DNA of 64,000 nt, from contig NC_135194.1 in the NCBI RefSeq assembly GCF_050948175.1, forward strand, positions 4,766,033 through 4,830,032, in the 5' to 3' direction. This document shows, one piece after another, positions 1-14,441 of this stretch. The stretch's first letter is position 1. Each line of letters starts with the position of its first letter. Source of the DNA: Xylocopa sonorina. Lineage: Eukaryota; Arthropoda; Insecta; Hymenoptera; Apidae. The notes under the pieces are model-generated. The model saw only the letters and a program-made list of their open reading frames with translations, was not told the DNA's origin and did no database searches. The translations under genes were made by a program, and so were the position numbers.

Positions 1-2088
1 AAATGCGACACTCCCTTGCAAAGAAATAGCGTTTGCAGATGTCTAGGTATCGTAGCAATAGAGTTCTAATGCTTCTTAAAACGCGATATCGCATCTCATT
101 TCTATGTTTCATGGTAAGATATAATATGACTTGCGAAGTGTCATGTATTCCTCGTCTACACTTCAAATGAATGTAAGTGCGACACTTCCTTGCTAGGAAA
201 TAGCGTCTGCAGATGTCTAGGTATCGTAGCAATAGAGTTCTCATGATTCTTAAAACGCGATATCGCATCTCATTTCTATGGTTCATGGTAAGATATAATA
301 TGATTTGCGAAGTGTTATGCATTCCTCGTCTACGATTCAAATGAATGCAAATGCGACACTTCCTTGCAAGGAAATAGCGTTTGCAGATGTCTAGGTATCG
401 TAGCAATAGAGTCCAAATGCTTCTTAAAACGAGATATTGCATCTCATATCTATGTTTAATGATAAGATATAATATTCATTGCGAAGTGTTATGCATTCCT
501 CGTCTACGATTCAAATGAATGTAAATGCGACACTTCCTTGCAAGGAAGTAGCGTTTGCAGATGTCTACGTATCCTAGCAATAGAGTTCTAATGCTTCTTA
601 AAACGCGATATCGCATCTCATTTCTATGTTTCATGGTAAGATATAATATGACTTGTGAAGTGTCATGTATTCCTCGTCTACACTTCAAATGAATGTAAGT
701 GCGACACTTCCTTGCTAGGAAATAGCGTCTGCAGATGTCTAGGTATCGTAGCAATAGAGTTCAAATGCTTCTTAAAGCGAGATATTGCATCTCATATCTA
801 TGTTTCATGATAAGATATAATTATCATTGCGAAGTGTTATGTATTCCTCGTCTGCACTTCAAATGAATGTAAATGCGACACTCCCTTGCAAAGAAATAGC
901 GTTTGCAGATGTCTAGGTATCGTTGCAATAGAGTTCTAATGCTTCTTAAAACGCGATATCGCATCTCATTTCTATGTTTCATGGTAAGATATAATATGAC
1001 TTGCGAAGTGTCATGTATTCCTCGTCTACACTTCAAATGAATGTAAGTGCGACACTTCCTTGCTAGGAAATAGCGTCTGCAGATGTCTAGGTATCGTAGC
1101 AATAGAGTTCTTATGATTCTTAAAACGCGATATCGCATCTCATTTCTATGATTCATGGTAAGATATAATATGATTTGCGAAGTGTTATGTATTCCTCGTC
1201 TACACTTCAAATGAATGTAAATGCGACACTTCCTTGCTAGGAAATAGCGTCTGCAGATGTCTAGGTATCGTAGCGATAGAGTTCTAATGCTTCTTAAAAC
1301 GCGATATCGCATCTCACTTCTATGTTTCGTGGTAAGGTATAATATGATTTGCGAAGTGTAATGTATTCCTCGTCTACACTTCAAATGAATGTAAATGCGA
1401 CACTTCCTTGCTAGGAAATAGCGTTTGCAGATGTCTACGTATCGTAGCAATAGAGTTCTTATGATTCTTAAAACGCGATATCGCATATCATTTCTATGGT
1501 TCATGGTAAGATATAATATGACTTGCGAAGTGTCATGTATTCCTCGTCTACACTTCAAATGAATGTAAGTGCGACACTTCCTTGCTAGGAAATAGCGTCT
1601 GCAGATGTCTAGGTATCGTAGCAATAGAGTTCTTATGATTCTTAAAACGCGATATCGCATCTCATTTCTATGATTCATGGTAAGATATAATATGATTTGC
1701 GAAGTGTTATGTATTCCTCGTCTACACTTCAAATGAATGTAAATGCGACACTTCCTTGCTAGGAAATAGCGTCTGCAGATGTCTAGGTATCGTAGCGATA
1801 GAGTTCTAATGCTTCTTAAAACGCGATATCGCATCTCACTTCTATGTTTCGTGGTAAGGTATAATATGATTTGCGAAGTGTCATGTATTCCTCGTCTACA
1901 CTTCAAATGAATGTAAATGCGACACTTCCTTGCAAGGAAATAGCGTCTGCAGATGTCTACGTATCGTAGCAATAGATTTCTAATGCTTCTTAAAACGCGA
2001 TATCGCATCTCATTTCTATGTTTCATGGTAAGATATAATATGATTTGCGAAGTGTCATGTATTCCTCGTCTACACTTCAAATGAATGT
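1..2088. repeat. 12-monomer segment, copy 1 of 3
   Basis: Matches 3133-5220 at an offset of 3132 bp (18 monomers) essentially without difference until C2089 against G5221. It matches again at 7831-9918 at a further 4698 bp. The segment length is exactly 12 monomers. Its left limit is cut by the window edge. Confidence 0.9.
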
Positions 2089-2576
2089 CAATGCGACACT
2101 TCCTCGCTAGGAAATAGCGTCTGCAGATGTCTACGTATCGTAGCAATAGATTTCTAATGCTTCTTAAAACGCGATATCGCATCTCATTTCTATGTTTCAT
2201 GGTAAGATATAATATGATTTGCGAAGTGTTATGCATTCCTCGTCTACGATTCTAATGAATGTAAATGCGACACTTCCTTGCAAGGAAGTAGCGTTTGCAG
2301 ATGTCTACGTATCGTAGCAATAGAGTTCTTATGATTCTTAAAACGCGATATTGCATCTCATTTCTATGTTTCATGGTAAGACATAATATGATTTGCGAAG
2401 TGTTATGTATTCCTCGTCTACACTTCAAATGAATGTAAATGCGACACTTCCTTGCAAGGAAATAGCGTTTGCAGATGTCTACGTATCGTAGCAATAGATT
2501 TCTAATGCTTCTTAAAACGCGATATCGCATCTCACTTCTATGTTTCATGGTAAGATATAATATGATTTGCGAAGTG

Positions 2577-5500
2577 TCATGTATTCCTCGTCTACACTTC
2601 AAATGTATGTGAATGCGACACTTCCTCGCTAGGAAATAGCGTTTGTAGATATCTACGTATCGTAGCAGTAGAGTTCTTATGATTCTTAAAACGCGATATC
2701 GCATCTCATTTCTATGGTTCATGGTAAGATATAATATGATTTGCGAAGTGTTATGTATTCCTCGTCTACACTTCAAATGAATGTAAATGCGACACTCCCT
2801 TGCAAAGAAATAGCGTTTGCAGATGTCTACGTATCGTAGCAATAGATTTCTAATGCTTCTTAAAACGCGATATCGCATCTCATTTCTATGTTTCATGGTA
2901 AGATATAATATGATTTGCGAAGTGTCATGTATTCCTCGTCTACACTTCAAATGTATGTGAATGCGACACTTCCTCGCTAGGAAATAGCGTTTGTAGATAT
3001 CTAGGTATCGTAGCAATAGAGTTCTCATGATTCTTAAAACGCGATATCGCATCTCATTTCTATGGTTCATGGTAAGATATAATATGATTTGCGAAGTGTT
3101 ATGTATTCCTCGTCTGCACTTCAAATGAATGTAAATGCGACACTCCCTTGCAAAGAAATAGCGTTTGCAGATGTCTAGGTATCGTAGCAATAGAGTTCTA
3201 ATGCTTCTTAAAACGCGATATCGCATCTCATTTCTATGTTTCATGGTAAGATATAATATGACTTGCGAAGTGTCATGTATTCCTCGTCTACACTTCAAAT
3301 GAATGTAAGTGCGACACTTCCTTGCTAGGAAATAGCGTCTGCAGATGTCTAGGTATCGTAGCAATAGAGTTCTCATGATTCTTAAAACGCGATATCGCAT
3401 CTCATTTCTATGGTTCATGGTAAGATATAATATGATTTGCGAAGTGTTATGCATTCCTCGTCTACGATTCAAATGAATGCAAATGCGACACTTCCTTGCA
3501 AGGAAATAGCGTTTGCAGATGTCTAGGTATCGTAGCAATAGAGTCCAAATGCTTCTTAAAACGAGATATTGCATCTCATATCTATGTTTAATGATAAGAT
3601 ATAATATTCATTGCGAAGTGTTATGCATTCCTCGTCTACGATTCAAATGAATGTAAATGCGACACTTCCTTGCAAGGAAGTAGCGTTTGCAGATGTCTAC
3701 GTATCCTAGCAATAGAGTTCTAATGCTTCTTAAAACGCGATATCGCATCTCATTTCTATGTTTCATGGTAAGATATAATATGACTTGTGAAGTGTCATGT
3801 ATTCCTCGTCTACACTTCAAATGAATGTAAGTGCGACACTTCCTTGCTAGGAAATAGCGTCTGCAGATGTCTAGGTATCGTAGCAATAGAGTTCAAATGC
3901 TTCTTAAAGCGAGATATTGCATCTCATATCTATGTTTCATGATAAGATATAATTATCATTGCGAAGTGTTATGTATTCCTCGTCTGCACTTCAAATGAAT
4001 GTAAATGCGACACTCCCTTGCAAAGAAATAGCGTTTGCAGATGTCTAGGTATCGTTGCAATAGAGTTCTAATGCTTCTTAAAACGCGATATCGCATCTCA
4101 TTTCTATGTTTCATGGTAAGATATAATATGACTTGCGAAGTGTCATGTATTCCTCGTCTACACTTCAAATGAATGTAAGTGCGACACTTCCTTGCTAGGA
4201 AATAGCGTCTGCAGATGTCTAGGTATCGTAGCAATAGAGTTCTTATGATTCTTAAAACGCGATATCGCATCTCATTTCTATGATTCATGGTAAGATATAA
4301 TATGATTTGCGAAGTGTTATGTATTCCTCGTCTACACTTCAAATGAATGTAAATGCGACACTTCCTTGCTAGGAAATAGCGTCTGCAGATGTCTAGGTAT
4401 CGTAGCGATAGAGTTCTAATGCTTCTTAAAACGCGATATCGCATCTCACTTCTATGTTTCGTGGTAAGGTATAATATGATTTGCGAAGTGTAATGTATTC
4501 CTCGTCTACACTTCAAATGAATGTAAATGCGACACTTCCTTGCTAGGAAATAGCGTTTGCAGATGTCTACGTATCGTAGCAATAGAGTTCTTATGATTCT
4601 TAAAACGCGATATCGCATATCATTTCTATGGTTCATGGTAAGATATAATATGACTTGCGAAGTGTCATGTATTCCTCGTCTACACTTCAAATGAATGTAA
4701 GTGCGACACTTCCTTGCTAGGAAATAGCGTCTGCAGATGTCTAGGTATCGTAGCAATAGAGTTCTTATGATTCTTAAAACGCGATATCGCATCTCATTTC
4801 TATGATTCATGGTAAGATATAATATGATTTGCGAAGTGTTATGTATTCCTCGTCTACACTTCAAATGAATGTAAATGCGACACTTCCTTGCTAGGAAATA
4901 GCGTCTGCAGATGTCTAGGTATCGTAGCGATAGAGTTCTAATGCTTCTTAAAACGCGATATCGCATCTCACTTCTATGTTTCGTGGTAAGGTATAATATG
5001 ATTTGCGAAGTGTCATGTATTCCTCGTCTACACTTCAAATGAATGTAAATGCGACACTTCCTTGCAAGGAAATAGCGTCTGCAGATGTCTACGTATCGTA
5101 GCAATAGATTTCTAATGCTTCTTAAAACGCGATATCGCATCTCATTTCTATGTTTCATGGTAAGATATAATATGATTTGCGAAGTGTCATGTATTCCTCG
5201 TCTACACTTCAAATGAATGTGAATGCGACATTTCCTCGCTAGGAAATAGCGTTTGCAGATGTCTACGTATCGTAGCAATAGAGTTCTTATGATTCTTAAA
5301 ACGCGATATCGCATCTCATTTCTATGTTTCATGGTAAGATATAATATGATTTGCCAAGTGTTATGTATTCCTCGTCTACACTTCATATGAATGTAAATGC
5401 GACACTTCCTTGCAAGGAAATAGCGTTTGCAGATGTCTACCTATCGTAGCAATAGAGTTCTAATGCTTCTTAAAACGCGATATCGCATCCCATTTCTATG

Positions 5501-7058
5501 TTTCATGGTAAGATATAATATGATTTGCGAAGTGTTATGTATTTCTCGTCTACACTTCAAATGAATGTAAATGCGACTCCTCCTTCCAAGGAAATAGCGT
5601 TTGCAGATGTCTAGGTATCGTAGCAATAGAGTTCTTATGATTCTTAAAACGCGATATTGCATCTCATTTCTATGTTTCATGGTAAGATATAATATGATTT
5701 GCGAAGTGTTATGTATTCCTCGTCTGCACTTCAAATGAATGTAAATGCGACACTTCCTTGCAAAGAAATAGCGTTTGCAGATGTCTACGTATCGTAGCAA
5801 TAGATTTCTAATGCTTCTTAAAACGCGATATCGCATCTCATTTCTATGTTTCATGGTAAGATATAATATGATTTGCGAAGTGTCATGTATTCCTCGTCTA
5901 CACTTAAAATGAATGTGAATGCGACACTTCCTCGCTAGGAAATAGCGTCTGCAGATGTCTAGGTATCGTAGCAATAGAGTTCAAATGCTTCTTAAAGCGA
6001 GATATTGCATCTCATATCTATGTTTCATGATAAGATATAATTATCATTGCGAAGTGTTATGTATTCCTCGTCTGCACTTCAAATGAATGTAAATGCGACA
6101 CTGCCTTGCAAAGAAAGAGCGTTTGCAGATGTCTACGTATCGTAGCAATAGATTTCTAATGCTTCTTAAAACGCGATATCGCATCTCATTTCTATGTTTC
6201 ATGGTAAGATATAATATGATTTGCGAAGTGTCATGTATTCCACGTCTACACTTCAAATGAATGTCAATGCGACACTTCCTCGCTAGGAAATAGCGTCTGC
6301 AGATGTCTACGTACCGTAGCAATAGATTTCTAATGCTTCTTAAAACGCGATATCGCATCTCATTTCTATGTTTCATGGTAAGATATAATATGATTTGCGA
6401 AGTGTCATGTATTCCTCGTCTACACTTCAAATGAATGTGTATGCGACACTTCCTCGCTAGGAAATAGCATTTGTAGATATCTACGTATTGTAGCAATAGA
6501 GTTCTTATGATTCTTAAAACGCGATATCGCATCTCATTTCTATGGTTCATGGTAAGATATAATATGATTTGCGAAGTGTTATGTATTCCTCGTCTACACT
6601 TCAAATGAATGTAAATGCGACACTTCCTTGCAAGGAAATAGCGTTTGCAGATGTCTACGTATCGTAGCAATAGAGTTCTTATGATTCTTAAAACGCGATA
6701 TCGCATCTCATTTCTATGGTTCATGGTAAGATATAATATGATTTGCGAAGTGTTATGCATTCCTCGTCTACGATTCAAATGAATGCAAATGTGACACTTC
6801 CTTGCAAGGAAATAGCGTTTGCAGATGTCTAGGTATCGTACCAATAGAGTTCAAATGCTTCTTAAAACGAGATATTGCATCTCATATCTATGTTTAATGA
6901 TAAGATATAATATTCATTGCGAAGTGTTATGCATTCCTCGTCTACGATTCAAATGAATGTAAATGCGACACTTCCTTGCAAGGAAGTAGCGTTTGCAGAT
7001 GTCTACGTATCGTAGCAATAGAGTTCTAATGCTTCTTAAAACGCGATATCGCATCTCA
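2577..7058. repeat. about 4.5-kb multi-monomer duplication, copy A
   Basis: Aligns with 7275-11756 at a constant offset of 4698 bp (27 monomers). I noticed only scattered substitutions, such as G3981 against A8679 and C6314 against T11012. On the left the match continues at a different offset (4524 bp) because copy B carries one extra monomer. On the right it ends at C7059 against T11757. Confidence 0.9.
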
Positions 7059-7274
7059 CTTCTATGTTTCATGGTAAGATATAATATGATTTGCGAAGTG
7101 TCATGTATTCCTCGTCTACACTTCAAATGTATGTGAATGCGACACTTCCTCGCTAGGAAATAGCGTTTGTAGATATCTACGTATCGTAGCAGTAGAGTTC
7201 TTATGATTCTTAAAACGCGATATCGCATCTCATTTCTATGTTTCATGGTAAGATATAATATGATTTGCGAAGTG

Positions 7275-10200
7275 TCATGTATTCCTCGTCTACACTTCAA
7301 ATGTATGTGAATGCGACACTTCCTCGCTAGGAAATAGCGTTTGTAGATATCTACGTATCGTAGCAGTAGAGTTCTTATGATTCTTAAAACGCGATATCGC
7401 ATCTCATTTCTATGGTTCATGGTAAGATATAATATGATTTGCGAAGTGTTATGTATTCCTCGTCTACACTTCAAATGAATGTAAATGCGACACTCCCTTG
7501 CAAAGAAATAGCGTTTGCAGATGTCTACGTATCGTAGCAATAGATTTCTAATGCTTCTTAAAACGCGATATCGCATCTCATTTCTATGTTTCATGGTAAG
7601 ATATAATATGATTTGCGAAGTGTCATGTATTCCTCGTCTACACTTCAAATGTATGTGAATGCGACACTTCCTCGCTAGGAAATAGCGTTTGTAGATATCT
7701 AGGTATCGTAGCAATAGAGTTCTCATGATTCTTAAAACGCGATATCGCATCTCATTTCTATGGTTCATGGTAAGATATAATATGATTTGCGAAGTGTTAT
7801 GTATTCCTCGTCTGCACTTCAAATGAATGTAAATGCGACACTCCCTTGCAAAGAAATAGCGTTTGCAGATGTCTAGGTATCGTAGCAATAGAGTTCTAAT
7901 GCTTCTTAAAACGCGATATCGCATCTCATTTCTATGTTTCATGGTAAGATATAATATGACTTGCGAAGTGTCATGTATTCCTCGTCTACACTTCAAATGA
8001 ATGTAAGTGCGACACTTCCTTGCTAGGAAATAGCGTCTGCAGATGTCTAGGTATCGTAGCAATAGAGTTCTCATGATTCTTAAAACGCGATATCGCATCT
8101 CATTTCTATGGTTCATGGTAAGATATAATATGATTTGCGAAGTGTTATGCATTCCTCGTCTACGATTCAAATGAATGCAAATGCGACACTTCCTTGCAAG
8201 GAAATAGCGTTTGCAGATGTCTAGGTATCGTAGCAATAGAGTCCAAATGCTTCTTAAAACGAGATATTGCATCTCATATCTATGTTTAATGATAAGATAT
8301 AATATTCATTGCGAAGTGTTATGCATTCCTCGTCTACGATTCAAATGAATGTAAATGCGACACTTCCTTGCAAGGAAGTAGCGTTTGCAGATGTCTACGT
8401 ATCCTAGCAATAGAGTTCTAATGCTTCTTAAAACGCGATATCGCATCTCATTTCTATGTTTCATGGTAAGATATAATATGACTTGTGAAGTGTCATGTAT
8501 TCCTCGTCTACACTTCAAATGAATGTAAGTGCGACACTTCCTTGCTAGGAAATAGCGTCTGCAGATGTCTAGGTATCGTAGCAATAGAGTTCAAATGCTT
8601 CTTAAAGCGAGATATTGCATCTCATATCTATGTTTCATGATAAGATATAATTATCATTGCGAAGTGTTATGTATTCCTCATCTGCACTTCAAATGAATGT
8701 AAATGCGACACTCCCTTGCAAAGAAATAGCGTTTGCAGATGTCTAGGTATCGTTGCAATAGAGTTCTAATGCTTCTTAAAACGCGATATCGCATCTCATT
8801 TCTATGTTTCATGGTAAGATATAATATGACTTGCGAAGTGTCATGTATTCCTCGTCTACACTTCAAATGAATGTAAGTGCGACACTTCCTTGCTAGGAAA
8901 TAGCGTCTGCAGATGTCTAGGTATCGTAGCAATAGAGTTCTTATGATTCTTAAAACGCGATATCGCATCTCATTTCTATGATTCATGGTAAGATATAATA
9001 TGATTTGCGAAGTGTTATGTATTCCTCGTCTACACTTCAAATGAATGTAAATGCGACACTTCCTTGCTAGGAAATAGCGTCTGCAGATGTCTAGGTATCG
9101 TAGCGATAGAGTTCTAATGCTTCTTAAAACGCGATATCGCATCTCACTTCTATGTTTCGTGGTAAGGTATAATATGATTTGCGAAGTGTAATGTATTCCT
9201 CGTCTACACTTCAAATGAATGTAAATGCGACACTTCCTTGCTAGGAAATAGCGTTTGCAGATGTCTACGTATCGTAGCAATAGAGTTCTTATGATTCTTA
9301 AAACGCGATATCGCATATCATTTCTATGGTTCATGGTAAGATATAATATGACTTGCGAAGTGTCATGTATTCCTCGTCTACACTTCAAATGAATGTAAGT
9401 GCGACACTTCCTTGCTAGGAAATAGCGTCTGCAGATGTCTAGGTATCGTAGCAATAGAGTTCTTATGATTCTTAAAACGCGATATCGCATCTCATTTCTA
9501 TGATTCATGGTAAGATATAATATGATTTGCGAAGTGTTATGTATTCCTCGTCTACACTTCAAATGAATGTAAATGCGACACTTCCTTGCTAGGAAATAGC
9601 GTCTGCAGATGTCTAGGTATCGTAGCGATAGAGTTCTAATGCTTCTTAAAACGCGATATCGCATCTCACTTCTATGTTTCGTGGTAAGGTATAATATGAT
9701 TTGCGAAGTGTCATGTATTCCTCGTCTACACTTCAAATGAATGTAAATGCGACACTTCCTTGCAAGGAAATAGCGTCTGCAGATGTCTACGTATCGTAGC
9801 AATAGATTTCTAATGCTTCTTAAAACGCGATATCGCATCTCATTTCTATGTTTCATGGTAAGATATAATATGATTTGCGAAGTGTCATGTATTCCTCGTC
9901 TACACTTCAAATGAATGTGAATGCGACATTTCCTCGCTAGGAAATAGCGTTTGCAGATGTCTACGTATCGTAGCAATAGAGTTCTTATGATTCTTAAAAC
10001 GCGATATCGCATCTCATTTCTATGTTTCATGGTAAGATATAATATGATTTGCCAAGTGTTATGTATTCCTCGTCTACACTTCATATGAATGTAAATGCGA
10101 CACTTCCTTGCAAGGAAATAGCGTTTGCAGATGTCTACCTATCGTAGCAATAGAGTTCTAATGCTTCTTAAAACGCGATATCGCATCCCATTTCTATGTT

Positions 10201-11756
10201 TCATGGTAAGATATAATATGATTTGCGAAGTGTTATGTATTTCTCGTCTACACTTCAAATGAATGTAAATGCGACTCCTCCTTCCAAGGAAATAGCGTTT
10301 GCAGATGTCTAGGTATCGTAGCAATAGAGTTCTTATGATTCTTAAAACGCGATATTGCATCTCATTTCTATGTTTCATGGTAAGATATAATATGATTTGC
10401 GAAGTGTTATGTATTCCTCGTCTGCACTTCAAATGAATGTAAATGCGACACTTCCTTGCAAAGAAATAGCGTTTGCAGATGTCTACGTATCGTAGCAATA
10501 GATTTCTAATGCTTCTTAAAACGCGATATCGCATCTCATTTCTATGTTTCATGGTAAGATATAATATGATTTGCGAAGTGTCATGTATTCCTCGTCTACA
10601 CTTAAAATGAATGTGAATGCGACACTTCCTCGCTAGGAAATAGCGTCTGCAGATGTCTAGGTATCGTAGCAATAGAGTTCAAATGCTTCTTAAAGCGAGA
10701 TATTGCATCTCATATCTATGTTTCATGATAAGATATAATTATCATTGCGAAGTGTTATGTATTCCTCGTCTGCACTTCAAATGAATGTAAATGCGACACT
10801 GCCTTGCAAAGAAAGAGCGTTTGCAGATGTCTACGTATCGTAGCAATAGATTTCTAATGCTTCTTAAAACGCGATATCGCATCTCATTTCTATGTTTCAT
10901 GGTAAGATATAATATGATTTGCGAAGTGTCATGTATTCCACGTCTACACTTCAAATGAATGTCAATGCGACACTTCCTCGCTAGGAAATAGCGTCTGCAG
11001 ATGTCTACGTATCGTAGCAATAGATTTCTAATGCTTCTTAAAACGCGATATCGCATCTCATTTCTATGTTTCATGGTAAGATATAATATGATTTGCGAAG
11101 TGTCATGTATTCCTCGTCTACACTTCAAATGAATGTGTATGCGACACTTCCTCGCTAGGAAATAGCATTTGTAGATATCTACGTATTGTAGCAATAGAGT
11201 TCTTATGATTCTTAAAACGCGATATCGCATCTCATTTCTATGGTTCATGGTAAGATATAATATGATTTGCGAAGTGTTATGTATTCCTCGTCTACACTTC
11301 AAATGAATGTAAATGCGACACTTCCTTGCAAGGAAATAGCGTTTGCAGATGTCTACGTATCGTAGCAATAGAGTTCTTATGATTCTTAAAACGCGATATC
11401 GCATCTCATTTCTATGGTTCATGGTAAGATATAATATGATTTGCGAAGTGTTATGCATTCCTCGTCTACGATTCAAATGAATGCAAATGTGACACTTCCT
11501 TGCAAGGAAATAGCGTTTGCAGATGTCTAGGTATCGTACCAATAGAGTTCAAATGCTTCTTAAAACGAGATATTGCATCTCATATCTATGTTTAATGATA
11601 AGATATAATATTCATTGCGAAGTGTTATGCATTCCTCGTCTACGATTCAAATGAATGTAAATGCGACACTTCCTTGCAAGGAAGTAGCGTTTGCAGATGT
11701 CTACGTATCGTAGCAATAGAGTTCTAATGCTTCTTAAAACGCGATATCGCATCTCA
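7275..11756. repeat. about 4.5-kb multi-monomer duplication, copy B
   Basis: Second copy of 2577-7058. Divergence is far lower than between neighbouring monomers inside each copy, so the large segment was duplicated after the monomers had diverged. This is the defining property of a higher-order repeat. Confidence 0.9.
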
Positions 11757-14441
11757 TTTCTATGTTTCATGGTAAGATATAATATGACTTGCGAAGTGTC
11801 ATGTATTCCTCGTCTACACTTCAAATGAATGTAAGTGCGACACTTCCTTGCTAGGAAATAGCGTCTGCAGATGTCTAGGTATCGTAGCAATAGAGTTCAA
11901 ATGCTTCTTAAAGCGAGATATTGCATCTCATATCTATGTTTCATGATAAGATATAATTATCATTGCGAAGTGTTATGTATTCCTCGTCTGCACTTCAAAT
12001 GAATGTAAATGCGACACTTCCTTGCAAAGAAATAGCGTTTGCAGATGTCTACGTATCGTAGCAATAGAGTTCTAATGCTTCTTAAAACGCGATATCGCAT
12101 CTCAGTTCTATGTTTCGTGGTAAGATATAATATGATTTGCGAAGTGTCATGTATTCCTCGTCTACACTTCAAATGAATGTGAATGCGACACTTCCTCGCT
12201 AGGAAATAGCGTTTGTAGATATCTACGTATCGTAGCAATAGAGTTCTTATGATTCTTAAAACGCGATATCGCATCTCATTTCTATGGTTCATGGTAAGAT
12301 ATAATATGATTTGCGAAGTGTTATGTATTCCTCGTCTGCACTTCAAATGAATGTAAATGCGACACTTCCTTGCAAAGAAATAGCGTTTGCAGATGTCTAC
12401 GTATCGTAGCAATAGATTTCTAATGCTTCTTAAAACGAGATATCGCATCTCATTTCTATGTTTCATGGTAAGATATAATATGATTTGCGAAGTGTCATGT
12501 ATTCCTCGTCTACACTTAAAATGAATGTGAATGCGACACTTCCTCGCTAGGAAATAGCGTCTGCAGATGTCTAGGTATCGTAGCAATAGAGTTCAAATGC
12601 TTCTTAAAGCGAGATGTTGCATCTCATATCTATGTTTCATGATAAGATATAATTATCATTGCGAAGTGTTATGTATTCCTCGTCTGCACTTCAAATGAAT
12701 GTAAATGCGACACTGCCTTGCAAAGAAATAGCGTTTGCAGATGTCTACGTATCGTAGCAATAGATTTCTAATGCTTCTTAAAACGCGATATCGCATCTCA
12801 TTTCTATGTTTCATGGTAAGATATAATATGATTTGCGAAGTGTCATGTATTCCTCGTCTACACTTCAAATGAATGTCAATGCGACACTTCCTCGCTAGGA
12901 AATAGCGTCTGCAGATGTCTAGGTATCGTAGCAATAGAGTTCAAATGCTTCTTAAAGCGAGATGTTGCATCTCATATCTATGTTTCATGGTAAGATATAA
13001 TATGATTTGCGAAGTGTTATGCATTCCTCGTCTACGATTCTAATGAATGTAAATGCGACACTTCCTTGCAAGGAAGTAGCGTTTGCAGATGTCTACGTAT
13101 CGTAGCAATAGAGTTCTAATGCTTCTTAAAACGCGATATCGCATCTCATTTCTATGTTTCATGGTAAGATATAATATGACTTGCGAAGTGTCATGTATTC
13201 CTCGTCTACACTTCAAATGAATGTAAGTGCGACACTTCCTTGCTAGGAAATAGCGTCTGCAGATGTCTAGGTATCGTAGCAATAGAGTTCAAATGCTTCT
13301 TAAAGCGAGATATTGCATCTCATATCTATGTTTCATGATAAGATATAATTATCATTGCGAAGTGTTATGTATTCCTCGTCTGCACTTCAAATGAATGTAA
13401 ATGCGACACTTCCTTGCAAAGAAATAGCGTTTGCAGATGTCTACGTATCGTAGCAATAGAGTTCTAATGCTTCTTAAAACGCGATATCGTATCTCAGTTC
13501 TATGTTTCGTGGTAAGATATAATATGATTTGCGAAGTGTCATGTATTCCTCGTCTACACTTCAAATGAATGTGAATGCGACACTTCCTCGCTAGGAAATA
13601 GCGTTTGTAGATATCTACGTATCGTAGCAATAGAGTTCTTATGATTCTTAAAACGCGATATCGCATCTCATTTCTATGGTTCATGGTAAGATATAATATG
13701 ATTTGCGAAGTGTTATGTATTCCTCGTCTGCACTTCAAATGAATGTAAATGCGACACTCCCTTGCAAAGAAATAGCGTTTGCAGATGTCTAGGTATCGTA
13801 GCAATAGAGTTCTAATGCTTCTTAAAACGCGATATCGCATCTCATTTCTATGTTTCATGGTAAGATATAATATGACTTGCGAAGTGTCATGTATTCCTCG
13901 TCTACACTTCAAATGAATGTAAGTGCGACACTTCCTTGCTAGGAAATAGCGTCTGCAGATGTCTAGGTATCGTAGCAATAGATTTCTAATGCTTCTTAAA
14001 ACGCGATATCGCATCTCATTTCTATGTTTCATGGTAAGATATAATATGATTTGCGAAGTGTCATGTATTCCTCGTCTACACTTCAAATGAATGTGAATGC
14101 GACACTTCCTCGCTAGGAAATAGCGTTTGCAGATGTCTACGTATCGTAGCAATAGAGTTCTTATGATTCTTAAAACGCGATATCGCATCTCATTTCTATG
14201 TTTCATGGTAAGATATAATATGATTTGCCAAGTGTTATGTATTCCTCGTCTACACTTCATATGAATGTAAATGCGACACTTCCTTGCAAGGAAATAGCGT
14301 CTGCAGATGTCTACGATCGTAGCAATAGATTTCTAATGCTTCTTAAAACGCGATATCGCATCTCATTTCTATGTTTCATGGTAAGATATAATATGATTTG
14401 CGAAGTGTCATGTATTCCTCGTCTACACTTCAAATGAATGT

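Noticed and set aside
3956..5386. A 476-codon minus-strand open frame and dozens like it, suggesting a family of Arg-rich repeat proteins
   Set aside because: The frame exists only because the 174-bp satellite period is a multiple of three. Changes are not biased to synonymous sites, indels and stops break it repeatedly, and there is no promoter, splice or termination structure tied to it.
14225..14437. Plus-strand frames of about 70 codons recurring through the array (for example 37150-37362, 41150-41362, 53330-53542)
   Set aside because: They are other-frame readings of the same satellite monomers, created by 1-bp deletions that change the frame. No independent coding signal.
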